Below are positions 7,802 to 18,400 of a DNA stretch of 32,853 bases, one piece after another; position 1 is the stretch's first letter, and the number at the start of each line of letters is the position of its first letter. The notes under the pieces were generated by a model. The model had not been told where the DNA came from and made no database searches. It was given only the letters and a program-made list of their open reading frames with translations. The translations under genes were made by a program, and so were the position numbers. Origin of the DNA: Bacillota bacterium. Its GTDB lineage: Bacteria; Bacillota; Syntrophomonadia; Syntrophomonadales; DTU052. The stretch spans positions 1-32,853 of the forward strand of contig JAKOVY010000160.1 of the NCBI GenBank assembly GCA_029781825.1, given 5' to 3'.

Positions 7802-8767
7802 TTAGTTGGAGGCGGATACCTGGACGGACCGCGTTTGCATCCACTGCAGAATATGGTCTTTTGCCTCTTTCACCGCCAAACAGATCAGCAGGACCAGCAA
7901 AGCGGCCAGGGCCCGGTCATGGTTGAGAATTTGGCGCAGGGGGTCGACGAGAATGAAGTGGCCGAGATAGATTCCCAGGGAGCGCCTGCCGATATAAGAG
8001 AAAAACCGGGCACCCCATGGATTTTCTGTGCTGTAGTAGATGGCCAAGGCCAGGGTCAGGCCGATGGAGAGGGGGAAGAGTGCCGCTTTGTTATACAAGT
8101 AGCCTAATGTGTTATTAAGGTAGGGCTCGATAAGCCCAATAGCGAACAAGGCCAGAGCCCCGCAGACGAACGCCCGGGAATGTTCGCTTATGTACCTCTT
8201 GATTGAAGGGAATTCCGCCACCAGCATGCCAATGGCTACGAACCCCCACCATTTCAAGGGATTGGGTCCCGACCAGCTGATGATGCTCATCTGGTAAGTC
8301 TTCGAAATCTCGAGGATCAGATTGACTGTAATATTGCTAAGCAACATGAAAAACAGGGTTCCGATGCGCAATTTCCGGGGCAGCAGGTAAAGGAACGGAC
8401 ACAGGAGGGCGAACACCATGTAATAGAACATAAAATAGAGGTGAAGAGCAGTTTTCCCAAGGATTAGATCCGTCACGGTAAATGCTTCTCCAGCCGTTAT
8501 CCAGAAGAAAACACCGTAGAACACCGCCCAGTAAAGGTAGGGGATGTAGTTTTTCTTAATCTTCTTCCAACTCGACTGCCAGTAGTTTTCAGGTCCGGAC
8601 ATGTAGTATCCCTGGACCATGAAAAACATGGGAACGCACCACATGGTGATTTCCCGTATGAAAACTGCCAGCGGATCAGTTCCTCCCCGGTAGACATGGG
8701 TGACGATCACACCGATTATGCCCAAACCCTTCAGGACATCGATCATCAAGTTTCTTTGACCATGCAT
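7802..8767 (-). CDS. Acyltransferase family 3 integral membrane protein
   Basis: A 321-residue membrane protein with about ten hydrophobic helices, of the acyltransferase-3 family, which transfers acyl groups to sugars or other cell-envelope molecules. It opens with the family pattern NLMIDVLKGLGIIGVIVTHV, where the acidic residue and the histidine of helix 1 are kept. Near the end it has RRSLGIYLGHFILV, the usual last conserved segment. The ATG at 8767 is preferred over the TTG at 8782 because GGAGA lies eight bases before it. Length is normal for the family. The acceptor is unknown. It is monocistronic and convergent with the 145-residue gene. Confidence 0.78.
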   Translation of the reverse strand: MHGQRNLMIDVLKGLGIIGVIVTHVYRGGTDPLAVFIREITMWCVPMFFMVQGYYMSGPENYWQSSWKKIKKNYIPYLYWAVFYGVFFWITAGEAFTVTDLILGKTALHLYFMFYYMVFALLCPFLYLLPRKLRIGTLFFMLLSNITVNLILEISKTYQMSIISWSGPNPLKWWGFVAIGMLVAEFPSIKRYISEHSRAFVCGALALFAIGLIEPYLNNTLGYLYNKAALFPLSIGLTLALAIYYSTENPWGARFFSYIGRRSLGIYLGHFILVDPLRQILNHDRALAALLVLLICLAVKEAKDHILQWMQTRSVQVSASN

Positions 8768-9218
8768 TCTCTTTCTCCGCAATTGATTTCAGTTTCAAAT
8801 GTTACCAGTATTTGTCTGGAATGTATAGGGGTTTTGCATCCATAAATAACACTTTTTTCCGGAAACTAAGGAAAAAGTTGGCAGCCGCCGTTCGACCGGC
8901 TTACTTTAGGGAATTGCCGGCAAAGGACCCGACATTGGTCATCGAGGTCGTGAATCAAGGCGGGTGAGCCCCCAACAATCGGTTGATGGGGAATGGCCGT
9001 TCCATCATCGACATCGGTTGGGAACAGCTGCCTTCGCAGCGATGCGAGAACCGGGAAAGGAAAATAATCTTATAAAATGTGCTGCCGGGTTTTACGGTCA
9101 CACAGGTTGGAGAGTTGTTATATAATACTTGACGGAATATTTTGTAGAAATGATCATGTTAAGTAACAGATAGAATAAAGTGAAGGTTTTGGTTTGGTTT
9201 TATGAGGGAGGAGAGAGC
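8768..9218. other. Divergent intergenic stretch with a probable acyl carrier protein promoter
   Basis: 451 bp between the acyltransferase (minus) and the acyl carrier protein (plus). A consensus TATAAT lies at 9121-9126, about 95 bp before the acyl carrier protein start, without a good -35 at the expected distance. A second -35-like TTGACG is at 9129-9134. At 8850-8879 an ACTTTTTTCC/GGAAAAAGT inverted repeat sits near the acyltransferase start. I see no gene here. Confidence 0.4.
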
Positions 9219-9476
9219 ATGACAAAGATGGCGAGAAAGGCTATTTATCAGGATGTCAAGTTGGCTGTCATGCAGATTTTGAATGTCGCAGAAGATAAAG
9301 TTTTGCTCGAGACCAGTTTCAACGCAGATTTGAATGCTGATTCGCTGGACATCGTCGAGATCTTAATGAATTTGGAAGACAAGTACGGCATCGAGATACC
9401 CGAGGAGATGGCCCGGAGCCTTCGGACGGTGAAGGAGATGGTCGATTACATTGAGCAGCGCCTGCAGGAGAAATAG
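9219..9476 (+). CDS. Acyl carrier protein
   Basis: An 85-residue four-helix carrier protein. Ser42 in NADSLDIVEIL is the attachment site for 4'-phosphopantetheine, and the following acidic helix (EDKYGIEIPEE) is typical of the partner-docking face. The frame is open back to 9180, but the ATG at 9219 has GGGAGGAG five bases before it. Acyl carrier proteins normally sit among fatty-acid synthesis genes; this one stands alone, convergent with the large activase gene. It could be the housekeeping protein moved out of its usual place or a second, specialised carrier. The sequence cannot decide between these. Confidence 0.88.
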   Translation: MTKMARKAIYQDVKLAVMQILNVAEDKVLLETSFNADLNADSLDIVEILMNLEDKYGIEIPEEMARSLRTVKEMVDYIEQRLQEK

Positions 9477-9660
9477 GCTTCCCGGTCATGTCTGCAGCAG
9501 ATTGTAAATATGTAACCTTTCCGGGCATCAGGGTCTAACGCCAGGTTTTGGAGACAAGCGTGCAGGAAATTGCGGCTCATACCGGGTATGAATAAATGCG
9601 GCCAACCCCCTCGGGAAGAGGCACAGCCCGGGACGGAAACTCAGGATACCGGGGGCGGGA

Positions 9661-12600
9661 TTAACGGCGGACCCGGACACCATGGTTTTCCCCGAACATT
9701 GGGGAGATGGCGAAGGCCCTCCGTGGGTCACTATCAGAAACCGATATACCCTGAACCTGCACAAGCTCAGAAATCGCCTGTGGAGTCAAGGCAAAACCCG
9801 TATCGTTGGGATTGCCTATTTTGTTGCCCAATCTTCCAGTGGGCTGTTGCTGAGGAAGTGTATCCGTCAGCGACAGTCTGCCGCCGGTTGGCGGGGCGGA
9901 TTTCGTCATCCCGGTAAGCCCCAGATTCTTAAAGGCCACGGAGAGCATAAGCTTGATCCGGTTTAACTGGTTAACTTCACTGGCCCCGGGATCATAATCG
10001 ACGGCTACAATATTGGCCTCCGGGTACCTTCTTTTTAATCCCCTGATCATACCCTTGCCGGTCACATGATTCGGCAGGCAGCCGAAAGGCTGAACACAGA
10101 CGATATTGGGGACACCTGACAGGATCAGTTCAACCATTTCGGCAGTTAAGAACCAACCCTCGCCTGTGTGATGACCATGAGACAGGATTCCCTCAACCAT
10201 CTTTCCAAGCTCCTCGATGGTTGGCGGTGGCTGGAACCGCTCACTCCGTTCCAGAGCTTTTCTCACGTCCCGGCGAAACCTTTCGAGGTAGCCTATAAAC
10301 AGCTTGCTCACATACATGTCGCGCCGTGAACCGGCCAGGTAACGATGGCGGAAGATGCCGTCGGCCAGCGAATAAAGGAAAAAGTCCAGCATATCAGGTA
10401 CTACGGCTTCCGCGCCCTCGCTTTCCAATATGCTCACTATGTGATTGTTGGCTGCCGGATGATACTTGACCAGGATCTCACCCACCACCCCTACCCGGGG
10501 CTTGACGATGTTGGAAATCGCCAGCTTGTCAAATTCCTCCACTATCCAGTAGATGTTGTCCCGGAAGGTCCGGTTGTCAGCCCGAGGAAGGTGGGCCTTG
10601 CAGATGTTTACCCATTTCTCCAGGAGGCGGTTGGCGGTTCCAGGTATTTTTTCATAGGGGCGTACCCGGTAGAGAACCCGCGACAGCAGGTCCGCATAAA
10701 CCATGGCCATTACTGCCTTCTTGAGCAGACTTGCTGTAATCTTGAAACCCGGATTTTTTTCGATCCCTCCCATATTGATGGAGAGGACCGGAACGTGGCC
10801 AAATCCCGATTCCTGCAGAGCTTTGCGCAGCAGGCTGATATAGTTGGTCGCCCGGCATCCACCACCCGTCTGACTCATCAGCACCGTGGTATTGTCAAGA
10901 TCATACTTTCCTGATTGCAAGGCATTGATCAACTGCCCGATTACCATGATGGCGGGATAACAGGCATCATTGTTGACGTATTTCAGGCCGACCTCAATAT
11001 CCTCACGCTCCACCTTGGACAGCAGGACCACGTCGTATCCCTCGGATTGAAAAGCTGCCGCTTCGAGCTCGAGATGCAGCGGGGCCATCTGCGGGCACAG
11101 CAAAACGTGGTTTTTCTTCATTTCCTTGGTGAAGATCCTGCGTTTGAAACCGGGGTACAGTTTCTGGGGTTTGATCCCCAAACGATCGCGTTCTTCAACG
11201 GCCGCCAGCAGAGAGCGAATTCTGATGCGGGCGGCTCCAAGGTTGCTGACCTCATCAATCTTGAGCACCGTATAAAGGCGGTTGTGGCGGTTGAGGATCT
11301 CCTGAACCTGGTCGGTTGTGATGGCATCCAGGCCGCAGCCAAAGGAGTTGAGCTGAACCAGTTCCAGCTCAGGTTTTACCGCCACCAGGCTGGCAGCGGC
11401 ATACAGCCGAGAATGGTAGGCCCACTGGTCGACAACCCTGAGCGGTCTCTCCACCACTCCCAGATGAGCCACCGAGTCCTCGGTCAGAACCGCCACCCCG
11501 TTGGCAATGAACACTTCAGGGATCCCGTGGTTGATTCCAGGGTCCAGATGGTAGGGCCTGCCTGCGAGGACCACACCCTTTTTACCGCTTGACTTCAGGT
11601 AAGCCAGAACCTGTTCACCCTGGCGCCGGATATCATTCTTGAAACGCTCATCCTCTTCCCACGCGGCCCAAACCGCTTTTTTGATCTCGCCTTTCCCGAT
11701 ATTAAATATCTTGAGCTCTTCATAAAGCCGCTGGGCCAGGCGCGACCGGTGATAGTAGGGGAGGAACGGACACAGGAACGTGACCTGGTTTTCCCGTATC
11801 ATTTCCATGTTCGTCTCCGCCACTTCGGGGTAGGATATCACCATGGGACAGTTAAAGTGGTTGGAGGCTTCCGGCTGTTCCTTCCTTTCGTAGGTTATAC
11901 AGGGATAGAAGATGGTCTTTATGCCCTGTCGGACCAACCAGGCAATGTGACCGTGAACCAGCTTGGCCGGATAACACGCCGATTCCGAGGGTATGGTTTC
12001 ACTCCCCAGTTCATAGATTGCCTGGGACGACGGCGGCGAGATTATCACCCTGAATCCCAGTTGGGTGAAGAATGTAAACCAGAACGGGTAGTTTTCATAC
12101 ATGTTTAAGACCCGAGGTATCCCGATAACCCCCCGATAGGCTTTCTCCGGGGACAGGGGTTCATAAGCGAACAGGCGATTGTATTTATAGGCAAAGAGAT
12201 TGGGCACATCTTTATTTTTCCCTTCATTGCCGAGGGGTTTCTCACAGCGATTGCCGGAGATGAACCTCTGACCGTCCTGGAAACGGTTTACGGTTAACAG
12301 GCAGTTGTTGGTACAGCCGCCACACCGCCGGGTGGTGGACTTGAACTCGAAGTTTTCAAGTGCTGATGCCGATATGATGGTGCTCTGATGACCGGGTTGA
12401 TACTTTTTACGCGCGATCAAAGCGGCGCCATAAGCTCCCATCAAACCGGCAATATCGGGTCTTACGGCCTCCCTGCCGGTGATGAGTTCGAAAGCGCGCA
12501 ATACCGCTTCGTTATGGAAGGTACCCCCCTGGACGACTATCTTTTCTCCCAGGTCCCAGGGATCACGTATTTTTATAACTTTAAAGAGAGCATTTTTAAT

Positions 12601-14154
12601 AACCGAATAGGAGAGTCCCGCAGAAATATCCCCGACGGTGGCACCCTCTTTCTGGGCTTGTTTTATCCGGGAGTTCATGAAAACGGTGCACCTGGAACCC
12701 AGATCAACGGGTGAGGCTGCCGACAGAGCCCGATCGGCAAACTCGTCAACATTGAGGCTGAGGGACTGGGAAAAGGTCTCGATGAAGGAACCACACCCGG
12801 AGGAACAGGCCTCATTCAGCATAATGCTTTCAATCACCCCGTCCCTGACCTTCATGCATTTCATGTCCTGGCCGCCGATATCAAGTATGAAATCAACCCC
12901 GGGGTAAAAGTATTCCGCCGCCGTAAAGTGAGCGATGGTTTCAATTTCTCCTAAATCCACCCGCAGTCCGGCTTTGATCAGACCCTCACCATAGCCGGTA
13001 ACCGCGGAATTGGCAATGAAGGCCCCGCCCGGCAATTGAGAGTACAGGTCCTTTAAGATCCTTATCGCCGACTGGATGGGGCTGCCGTGGTTGCTGTCAT
13101 AATACGAATACAGGAGCCGCCCCTCTTGATCTATAAGGGTGGCTTTGGTGGTGGTAGACCCGGCATCGATCCCCAGGAAACAAGGACCGTTATAGGTTGC
13201 GAGGTTGCCCCGCTCAACCTTATGTCGGCTGTGCCGCCGCCTGAAATCCTCCAAATCGTCGGGGCCGGAAAAGAGAGGGGTGAGCCTCTGGATTTCCGGT
13301 TCCCTCTCCCCGTCCAGCGAAGGCAGGCGGTTGATTATGTCCTGAAAACCGGTGGCAGGAAGTCTTTTCGAGGCCAGTGCCGCACCCATGGCCACAAAGT
13401 ACTGCCCGTCTTCGGGGGTGACCGCTGTCTCATCCGTCAGCTTCAAGGTTTCCCGAAACCTTTTTCTCAGTTCCGGAAGGTAATGGAGGGGACCGCCAAG
13501 GAAAGCCACCCGGCCACGAATCGGTTTACCGCAGGCGAGCCCGCTTATGGTCTGGTTGACAACCGACTGGAAAACGGAGGCGGCGATGTCCTCCCGAGCT
13601 GCGCCTTCGTTAAGCAGTGGCTGGATATCGCTTTTAGCAAATACACCGCAGCGGGCGGCGATGGGGTAAATTATCTTGTAACGGGAGGCCAGTTCATTCA
13701 AACCGGCCGCGTCGGTTTGCAGCAGGGCCGCCATCTGGTCGATGAAGGCACCCGTACCCCCGGCACAGATACCGTTCATACGCTGATCGACCCCGTCTGT
13801 GAAGTAAGTAATTTTGGCATCCTCACCCCCCAGTTCGATGGCCACATCGATTCCGGGAATGAAAGTCTCAACCGCCTGCTGGCAGGCAATGACTTCCTGG
13901 ATAAAATCGATGCTAAGCAGTTCGGAAACGGAGAGCCCGGCTGAGCCGGTTACCATGGCGGTCAGCGGTTGGTTCCCGATATGAGCAAAGGCTTTACTGA
14001 GAAGCGCTTTCAAAGTGCTGCGGATATCCGCGTGATGTCTTTCGTAATCCTTATATACAGGCTGGTTATCGCTGTCCAATAATACCAACTTGACGGTGGT
14101 TGAACCTACATCCAAACCCAGATGCAGCGGTTCATTTATATGAAATGAAGCCAA
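9661..14154 (-). CDS. Giant 2-hydroxyacyl-CoA dehydratase activase-type protein (tandem BcrAD/BadFG ATPase domains plus DUF2229-like and HgdB-like parts)
   Basis: A 1497-residue protein with two ASKHA-type ATPase domains. The first starts with [12 protein letters not shown] (residues 12-23) and contains [19 protein letters not shown] and [10 protein letters not shown]. The second starts with [17 protein letters not shown] and contains [20 protein letters not shown] and [10 protein letters not shown]. The cysteines in these motifs are those that hold the [4Fe-4S] cluster in HgdC-type activases. Next come a cysteine cluster ([10 protein letters not shown]), a DUF2229-like part ([20 protein letters not shown]) and a region resembling dehydratase subunits. 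Activases use ATP to push one electron into a partner reductase or dehydratase; large fused forms are common in anaerobes, but their substrate is not known. The start is TTG, six bases after GAGAGGA. The last 85 residues look unlike the rest (see findings). Transcription probably starts at the promoter at 14224-14252 under control of the divergent TetR gene. Confidence 0.85.
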   Translation of the reverse strand: MASFHINEPLHLGLDVGSTTVKLVLLDSDNQPVYKDYERHHADIRSTLKALLSKAFAHIGNQPLTAMVTGSAGLSVSELLSIDFIQEVIACQQAVETFIPGIDVAIELGGEDAKITYFTDGVDQRMNGICAGGTGAFIDQMAALLQTDAAGLNELASRYKIIYPIAARCGVFAKSDIQPLLNEGAAREDIAASVFQSVVNQTISGLACGKPIRGRVAFLGGPLHYLPELRKRFRETLKLTDETAVTPEDGQYFVAMGAALASKRLPATGFQDIINRLPSLDGEREPEIQRLTPLFSGPDDLEDFRRRHSRHKVERGNLATYNGPCFLGIDAGSTTTKATLIDQEGRLLYSYYDSNHGSPIQSAIRILKDLYSQLPGGAFIANSAVTGYGEGLIKAGLRVDLGEIETIAHFTAAEYFYPGVDFILDIGGQDMKCMKVRDGVIESIMLNEACSSGCGSFIETFSQSLSLNVDEFADRALSAASPVDLGSRCTVFMNSRIKQAQKEGATVGDISAGLSYSVIKNALFKVIKIRDPWDLGEKIVVQGGTFHNEAVLRAFELITGREAVRPDIAGLMGAYGAALIARKKYQPGHQSTIISASALENFEFKSTTRRCGGCTNNCLLTVNRFQDGQRFISGNRCEKPLGNEGKNKDVPNLFAYKYNRLFAYEPLSPEKAYRGVIGIPRVLNMYENYPFWFTFFTQLGFRVIISPPSSQAIYELGSETIPSESACYPAKLVHGHIAWLVRQGIKTIFYPCITYERKEQPEASNHFNCPMVISYPEVAETNMEMIRENQVTFLCPFLPYYHRSRLAQRLYEELKIFNIGKGEIKKAVWAAWEEDERFKNDIRRQGEQVLAYLKSSGKKGVVLAGRPYHLDPGINHGIPEVFIANGVAVLTEDSVAHLGVVERPLRVVDQWAYHSRLYAAASLVAVKPELELVQLNSFGCGLDAITTDQVQEILNRHNRLYTVLKIDEVSNLGAARIRIRSLLAAVEERDRLGIKPQKLYPGFKRRIFTKEMKKNHVLLCPQMAPLHLELEAAAFQSEGYDVVLLSKVEREDIEVGLKYVNNDACYPAIMVIGQLINALQSGKYDLDNTTVLMSQTGGGCRATNYISLLRKALQESGFGHVPVLSINMGGIEKNPGFKITASLLKKAVMAMVYADLLSRVLYRVRPYEKIPGTANRLLEKWVNICKAHLPRADNRTFRDNIYWIVEEFDKLAISNIVKPRVGVVGEILVKYHPAANNHIVSILESEGAEAVVPDMLDFFLYSLADGIFRHRYLAGSRRDMYVSKLFIGYLERFRRDVRKALERSERFQPPPTIEELGKMVEGILSHGHHTGEGWFLTAEMVELILSGVPNIVCVQPFGCLPNHVTGKGMIRGLKRRYPEANIVAVDYDPGASEVNQLNRIKLMLSVAFKNLGLTGMTKSAPPTGGRLSLTDTLPQQQPTGRLGNKIGNPNDTGFALTPQAISELVQVQGISVSDSDPRRAFAISPMFGENHGVRVRR

Positions 14155-14183
14155 AACAAATCCTCTCCCGCCGGCAAAGATTC

Positions 14184-14206
14184 AAACAGTGTTTTAAACA
14201 ATGTTT
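14184..14206. promoter_or_regulatory. Double AAACNNNGTTT operator on the activase side
   Basis: Two copies of the palindrome AAAC-N3-GTTT lie one base apart (14184-14194 with centre AGT, 14196-14206 with centre AAT). They fall just downstream of the predicted activase start site, where a bound repressor would block transcription. The same motif recurs at 14289-14299. The TetR protein encoded alongside is the obvious ligand, by inference. Confidence 0.6.
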
Positions 14207-14223
14207 AGGCAGTATCTAATGTT

Positions 14224-14252
14224 ATCGTATTAATTCACCATCAGCTTGTCAA
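14224..14252 (-). promoter_or_regulatory. Promoter of the activase gene
   Basis: Read on the minus strand: TTGACA (complement of 14247-14252), a 17 bp spacer, then TACGAT (complement of 14224-14229). The -35 is a perfect match and the -10 matches four of six positions. It lies about 70 bp before the TTG start. Confidence 0.6.
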
Positions 14253-14253
14253 T

Positions 14254-14281
14254 TTGACTTGTAATCATACTATACTATAAA
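14254..14281 (+). promoter_or_regulatory. Promoter of the TetR gene
   Basis: TTGACT at 14254-14259, a 16 bp spacer and TATAAA at 14276-14281. Its -35 is only one base from the -35 of the opposing activase promoter, so the two promoters are back to back. Confidence 0.6.
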
Positions 14282-14288
14282 TTAGACT

Positions 14289-14299
14289 AAACGCCGTTT
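14289..14299. promoter_or_regulatory. AAACNNNGTTT operator on the TetR side
   Basis: AAACGCCGTTT, extended to a 13-base palindrome TAAACGCCGTTTA (14288-14300). It lies at the expected start site of the TetR transcript, so autorepression is likely. Confidence 0.6.
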
Positions 14300-14317
14300 A
14301 AAACAATGAGGGAAGTA

Positions 14318-14917
14318 ATGATCCGGAAGAACCGAGAGTTGACCACCAAGGACAGAATAATCAGGGCGACTTTGGATATTATCAGCAGAGAGGGTTTTCA
14401 GAATGTGACCATCCGCAAGATCGCAGCCATGGCAGGAGTTAACATAGCTGCGGTCAATTATCATTTCGGTTCCAAGGACGCCGTTATCAATCAGGCCTTG
14501 AACATGGTAACCCTCCGCATCGAAGATACCTTTGCCTGTCTAAAGTCAGATGAACTTGAACCGTCGGCTCGGCTTGAGTCATTTATCACGCAGTACTCAA
14601 AGGTGGTCATGGAATACCCGGATATTATTCGGAACTTCATCAGCCAGAGCCTGCATAACAACTCGGTAAAGGTCGAATACCAGGAGTACCTCAAGAATGA
14701 GGGAATAATACTGGTTGCCAGAACCATTGCCCAGATTCGGCCCGATGAAAGCGAGGTTGTTCATTACCTTCGAACCCTGCAGCTCTTAAGTTCCCTGTCT
14801 TTCCCCATCCTCATGGGTGAACGCATTGCAGAGATCACCGGAATCGATCTTAATGACCCCGATCTTCGCGGAAAATACATAGAGCTATTGATAAACGGCA
14901 TAACCGGGGCAGGTTAG
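14318..14917 (+). CDS. TetR family transcriptional regulator
   Basis: A 199-residue repressor. The N-terminal helix-turn-helix domain (about residues 10-55) reads TKDRIIRATLDIISREGFQ, then TIRKIAAMAGVNIAAVNYHF, the classic TetR signature. The C-terminal part is all-helical and should bind a small ligand, perhaps an acyl-CoA given the neighbours; that is inference. The ATG at 14318 is preferred over that at 14306 because GAGGGAAG stands just before it and the earlier ATG lies within that site. It is divergent from the activase gene and shares a 163 bp regulatory region with it that carries three AAACNNNGTTT sites, so it probably controls both genes. Confidence 0.88.
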   Translation: MIRKNRELTTKDRIIRATLDIISREGFQNVTIRKIAAMAGVNIAAVNYHFGSKDAVINQALNMVTLRIEDTFACLKSDELEPSARLESFITQYSKVVMEYPDIIRNFISQSLHNNSVKVEYQEYLKNEGIILVARTIAQIRPDESEVVHYLRTLQLLSSLSFPILMGERIAEITGIDLNDPDLRGKYIELLINGITGAG

Positions 14918-15060
14918 GTTGCGAGCTTGTGATTTCCTCACCATCGACATTCCGGGATTCCTGGAATAACGCTTTTCGCGTTTATCATAGCTCAAGTATG
15001 TTACTTTTCCAGGATATCAAGTTTCAAAAAAGGGTAAATCGGGTGGTTGAAAGTATTGGA

Positions 15061-15088
15061 ATGACAGGTGAGGATTTCAGGGTATAAT
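15061..15088 (+). promoter_or_regulatory. Promoter of the small membrane protein
   Basis: ATGACA (15061-15066, five of six), a 16 bp spacer and consensus TATAAT (15083-15088), about 30 bp before the start codon at 15120. Confidence 0.55.
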
Positions 15089-15119
15089 AATTATACTTCC
15101 ACAAAAGGAGATTACAGAC

Positions 15120-15335
15120 ATGGATGCTCAGCAGATAACAGGTTTATGCATCAGCTTGATTGGGGCGGGATTTCTCGTTTTCCGCCGGTTCTGTGCCCGT
15201 GGAGTGGCCGGTTATGCCAGGAACAACTCCCCTTACCGTATCGAAAATGAAAGCACCCTCAAGTTCGTCGAATATGCCTATGCCATTTTTGGGAGCCTGT
15301 GTTTAATAGTTGGGGGTTACGTATTTTTTACGTAA
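15120..15335 (+). CDS. Small membrane protein, 71 residues
   Basis: Unrecognised. It has two hydrophobic segments (about residues 6-21 and 51-70) joined by a charged, arginine-containing stretch, so both ends are probably on the same side of the membrane. The start has AAGGAG nine bases upstream and a good sigma-A promoter, which makes it a real gene despite its size. It is monocistronic and convergent with the histidine kinase gene. Confidence 0.65.
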   Translation: MDAQQITGLCISLIGAGFLVFRRFCARGVAGYARNNSPYRIENESTLKFVEYAYAIFGSLCLIVGGYVFFT

Positions 15336-15400
15336 ATGAAACCCGGCCGACTTGCTGCGAATGATTCGCGCGGATCACCGGGTTACAAACCTATGGGGTT

Positions 15401-15433
15401 CGGAAGCGGTCAAACCGCGGTTGGACCGTTCCG
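15401..15433. terminator. Long palindrome between convergent genes
   Basis: A 33-base near-perfect palindrome centred on CCGCGG. The arms CGGAA-CGGTC-AACCG pair with one bulged G and one mismatch. It lies between the stops of the small membrane protein (15335) and the kinase (15448). It may end transcription from both sides, but neither strand has a T-run, so termination is a guess. A further AACCCGG/CCGGGTT inverted repeat lies at about 15347-15385. Confidence 0.35.
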
Positions 15434-15447
15434 ATTCAGCCTACCTG

Positions 15448-18400
15448 TTAGCCTTCAGCCAGGACCTGTTTTAAAACCTGGCTGAGTTCGCTTATTCCAA
15501 AGGGCTTGGTAACTGCGCCCTTGAAGCCCCAATCGGCGTATTCCGCCATAATAGGGGCATTTGAGTCCCCGCTGCTTACAATCGCTTTAACCTCAGGGTC
15601 AATCGCCAGAAGCTTCTGGATTGCATCCTTGCCGCCTTTGCCTCCCCGTACGGTTAAGTCGATGATGACGGCGTCGAATTTGCGCCCGCTTCTCATGGCC
15701 TCCTGGTAGGAGGCGACGGCCTCCAGGCTGTTGTTGGTCACGGTTACTTCATAGCCGAGCGTTTTTAGTATGCGTTTTAATAAATCCTGGATGTTTTTCT
15801 CATCTTCCATGACCAGAATCCTGCCCTGCCCGGTTGCCGGATGCTGGAGTTTATCGGCAGAATCGCTGGGGAAGTTGGAGGATGCGGGGAGATAGATTTC
15901 GAAAGACGAACCTTGACCTTTAATGGAGTCAACAATTATTAATCCCCCGTGGTTCTTGATAATTGAATACGCTGTAGCCAGACCCAAGCCGCTGCCGGTT
16001 GGCTTGGTGGTAAAGTAAGGGTCGAAGATCTTTTCGAAATCAGTTGCCGGGATGCCGATCCCCTCGTCCTTAACCGTGATTTTAATATATCTTCCGGACT
16101 TCAGCGGGAGGCTCAGCCTTTCATCCACGGTTACGTTGGCTGCGCTCACCCAGATGGTTCCTCCATCAGGCATGGCCTGCACGGCGTTGATAACCAGATT
16201 ATTCATGACCTGACTTAGCTGGCCTTCATCTACATCAACTGGCCACAGGTCGTCAGGTACCGACATTTCACACTGAATGTTGGAACCGCTCAGGCTGAAT
16301 TCTACCGAGTCTTTTATCAGGTTGACGACGGTGGTGGTCTTTTTGATCGGCGCCCCCCCGCGGGCAAAAGTGAGCAACTGCTGGGTCAGGGACTTGGCCT
16401 GCCACGAAGCCTTCTCGCTTTTGGCCAAAAGCTCCAGTGCCGCTTGGGGGGTGTCAATGCTGATCTTGGCCAAACTTATATAGCCCATGATTACGGTTAG
16501 CAGATTGTTGAAATCATGGGCAATTCCACCGGCCAGAACCCCCAGGGATTCCAATTTGCTGGTTCTGATCAATTCCTGCTCCAGGCGCAACCGTTCAGTA
16601 ATGTCCCGAAAAACCAGCACGGCTCCGATGAACCGATCAGTACGACATCTTATCCTGGCGCAAGTGGCATCGATGATTCGCTGCTGACCATCCTTGCAGA
16701 TCAGGGTCTGGTTGCCGAGTTCTACAACTGCCTGGGCCTTGAGTTTGGAAATCACATCAAGAGCCTGCTGCTGTCCGGTATGTGGATTAACCAGATGTAA
16801 AACCTGCTCTATCGGTTTGCCGACCGCGTCACGCTGCTTCCAGCCGGTTAGCTTCTCGGCTACATCGTTTATCAAAATTATGGCACCTTTGGTGTCGGTG
16901 GTAATAACTCCTTCTCCGATACTGCGGAGGGTTACCACCAGCCACTCTTTTTCAGCTGCCAGGGCCTCCTCGGTTCGTCTGCGCTCAGTTATGTCCTCCG
17001 CCAGGACCATACCTCCGACTATACGGTCGTCTTCAACAATCGGAGAAGAATTCAATCGCAGCAGTCTCCTGCTTCCGTCCCGGTGAAGAGCTGTCACTTC
17101 ATAACTTCCCGGGATTCCCTTATACAAACGTGCTTCAATTTCCCTGGATATAAGTTCCTGTTCTTCTTCAACTACCAGCGTAGTAATATCGCGGCCGAGG
17201 ATATCCACCGGGTTAAACCCGAGTATTTCCAGGCATTTTTTGTTGGCCATTGTAATACGGGCGTTGGTGTCATAAGTAAAGAAGAGCTCGTTAAGACTGT
17301 CGATCAAGGTATTGAGATAATCGACCTGTTTTAATAAGTTGGATTCACTGGCCCGGAGAGCGGCTTCTGTTCTCTTCCTTTCAGTGACATCTTCGGCGAG
17401 GACCATGGCTCCGGTGATGTTGCCGTCTTCAATGATGGGGGCGCTGTTAAGCCTGATTATGCGCAAGGAGCCGTCTTTGCGGGCTACAGGTATCTCATCG
17501 CTGAGCGACTCCCCATCCTGAAGGATTCTCTGCATCCCAGCCGCTACCTCTTCTCGCACCTTGTCGGGAACATAATCCAATACGTGGGTGCCCAGAAGTT
17601 CATGCGGTTCATAACCCAGGACCTTTTCGGATTTTTGATTGATGAATGTAAGATAGCCCTCGGAATTATAGGTAAAAAACAACTCGTTGAGGCTTTGCAT
17701 CAAGGTATTGAGATAATCAACCTGGCGGCGCAGGTTGGTTTCGCTCTGTAACAAGGCCTCCTCGGCCATTTTTTGATCGGTGATGTCCCGACCGACTCCC
17801 TGGTATTCCACCTGATTGGAAGATGCCCCAAATATGGCCCGGACGGTCCACTGGTGCCAGCATGTTTTCCCGCCGGGCAGAACCATACGGTGTTCCACCG
17901 TGGTAACCGGATTGAGTTTATTTAGCTGTGCTATCGTTTCCCAGAAGCGACTGCGGTCCTCTTCGCTGACTTTCGCCAGGATACTGTGGCCTACCAGTTG
18001 AGAGCGGCTGCAGCCGAAATAACGACAGAAAGCCCCGTTGACAAAGGTGAGAGTCCCGTCTTCTAAAAACCGGCAAATAAGTTCGGTCTGATCTTCAACG
18101 ATACCACGGTACCGGCTTTCGCTCTGCTGCAGACTTCTCTCAAACATTACGCGGTCCGTTATATCAAGCAGGGTGCCGTGTATTGCCGGTTTTCCTCGAT
18201 ATCTGATGGGGGAAATGGTCGCTTGTATATATACTGTACTGCCGTCTTTATGTTTGCACCTAAGCTTATGGGTGGCGGATCCCCAAACCCCATTCAGGCG
18301 CAGTTTGATAACTTCCGCTGCAGCTTTTCTATCCGAAGGGTGAATCAGATCCAGAGGGGCAACTTTTTCGAGCATTTCTTCAACCGTATAGCCGAATATT

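Noticed and set aside
10345-11592. Two plus-strand open frames of 189 and 225 codons opposite the activase
   Set aside because: Shadows of the minus-strand coding sequence, without ribosome-binding sites or domains.
13087-13944. Plus-strand open frame of 285 codons opposite the activase
   Set aside because: It is antisense to the first ATPase domain and part of the second, with no recognisable protein; the minus-strand frame has all family motifs.
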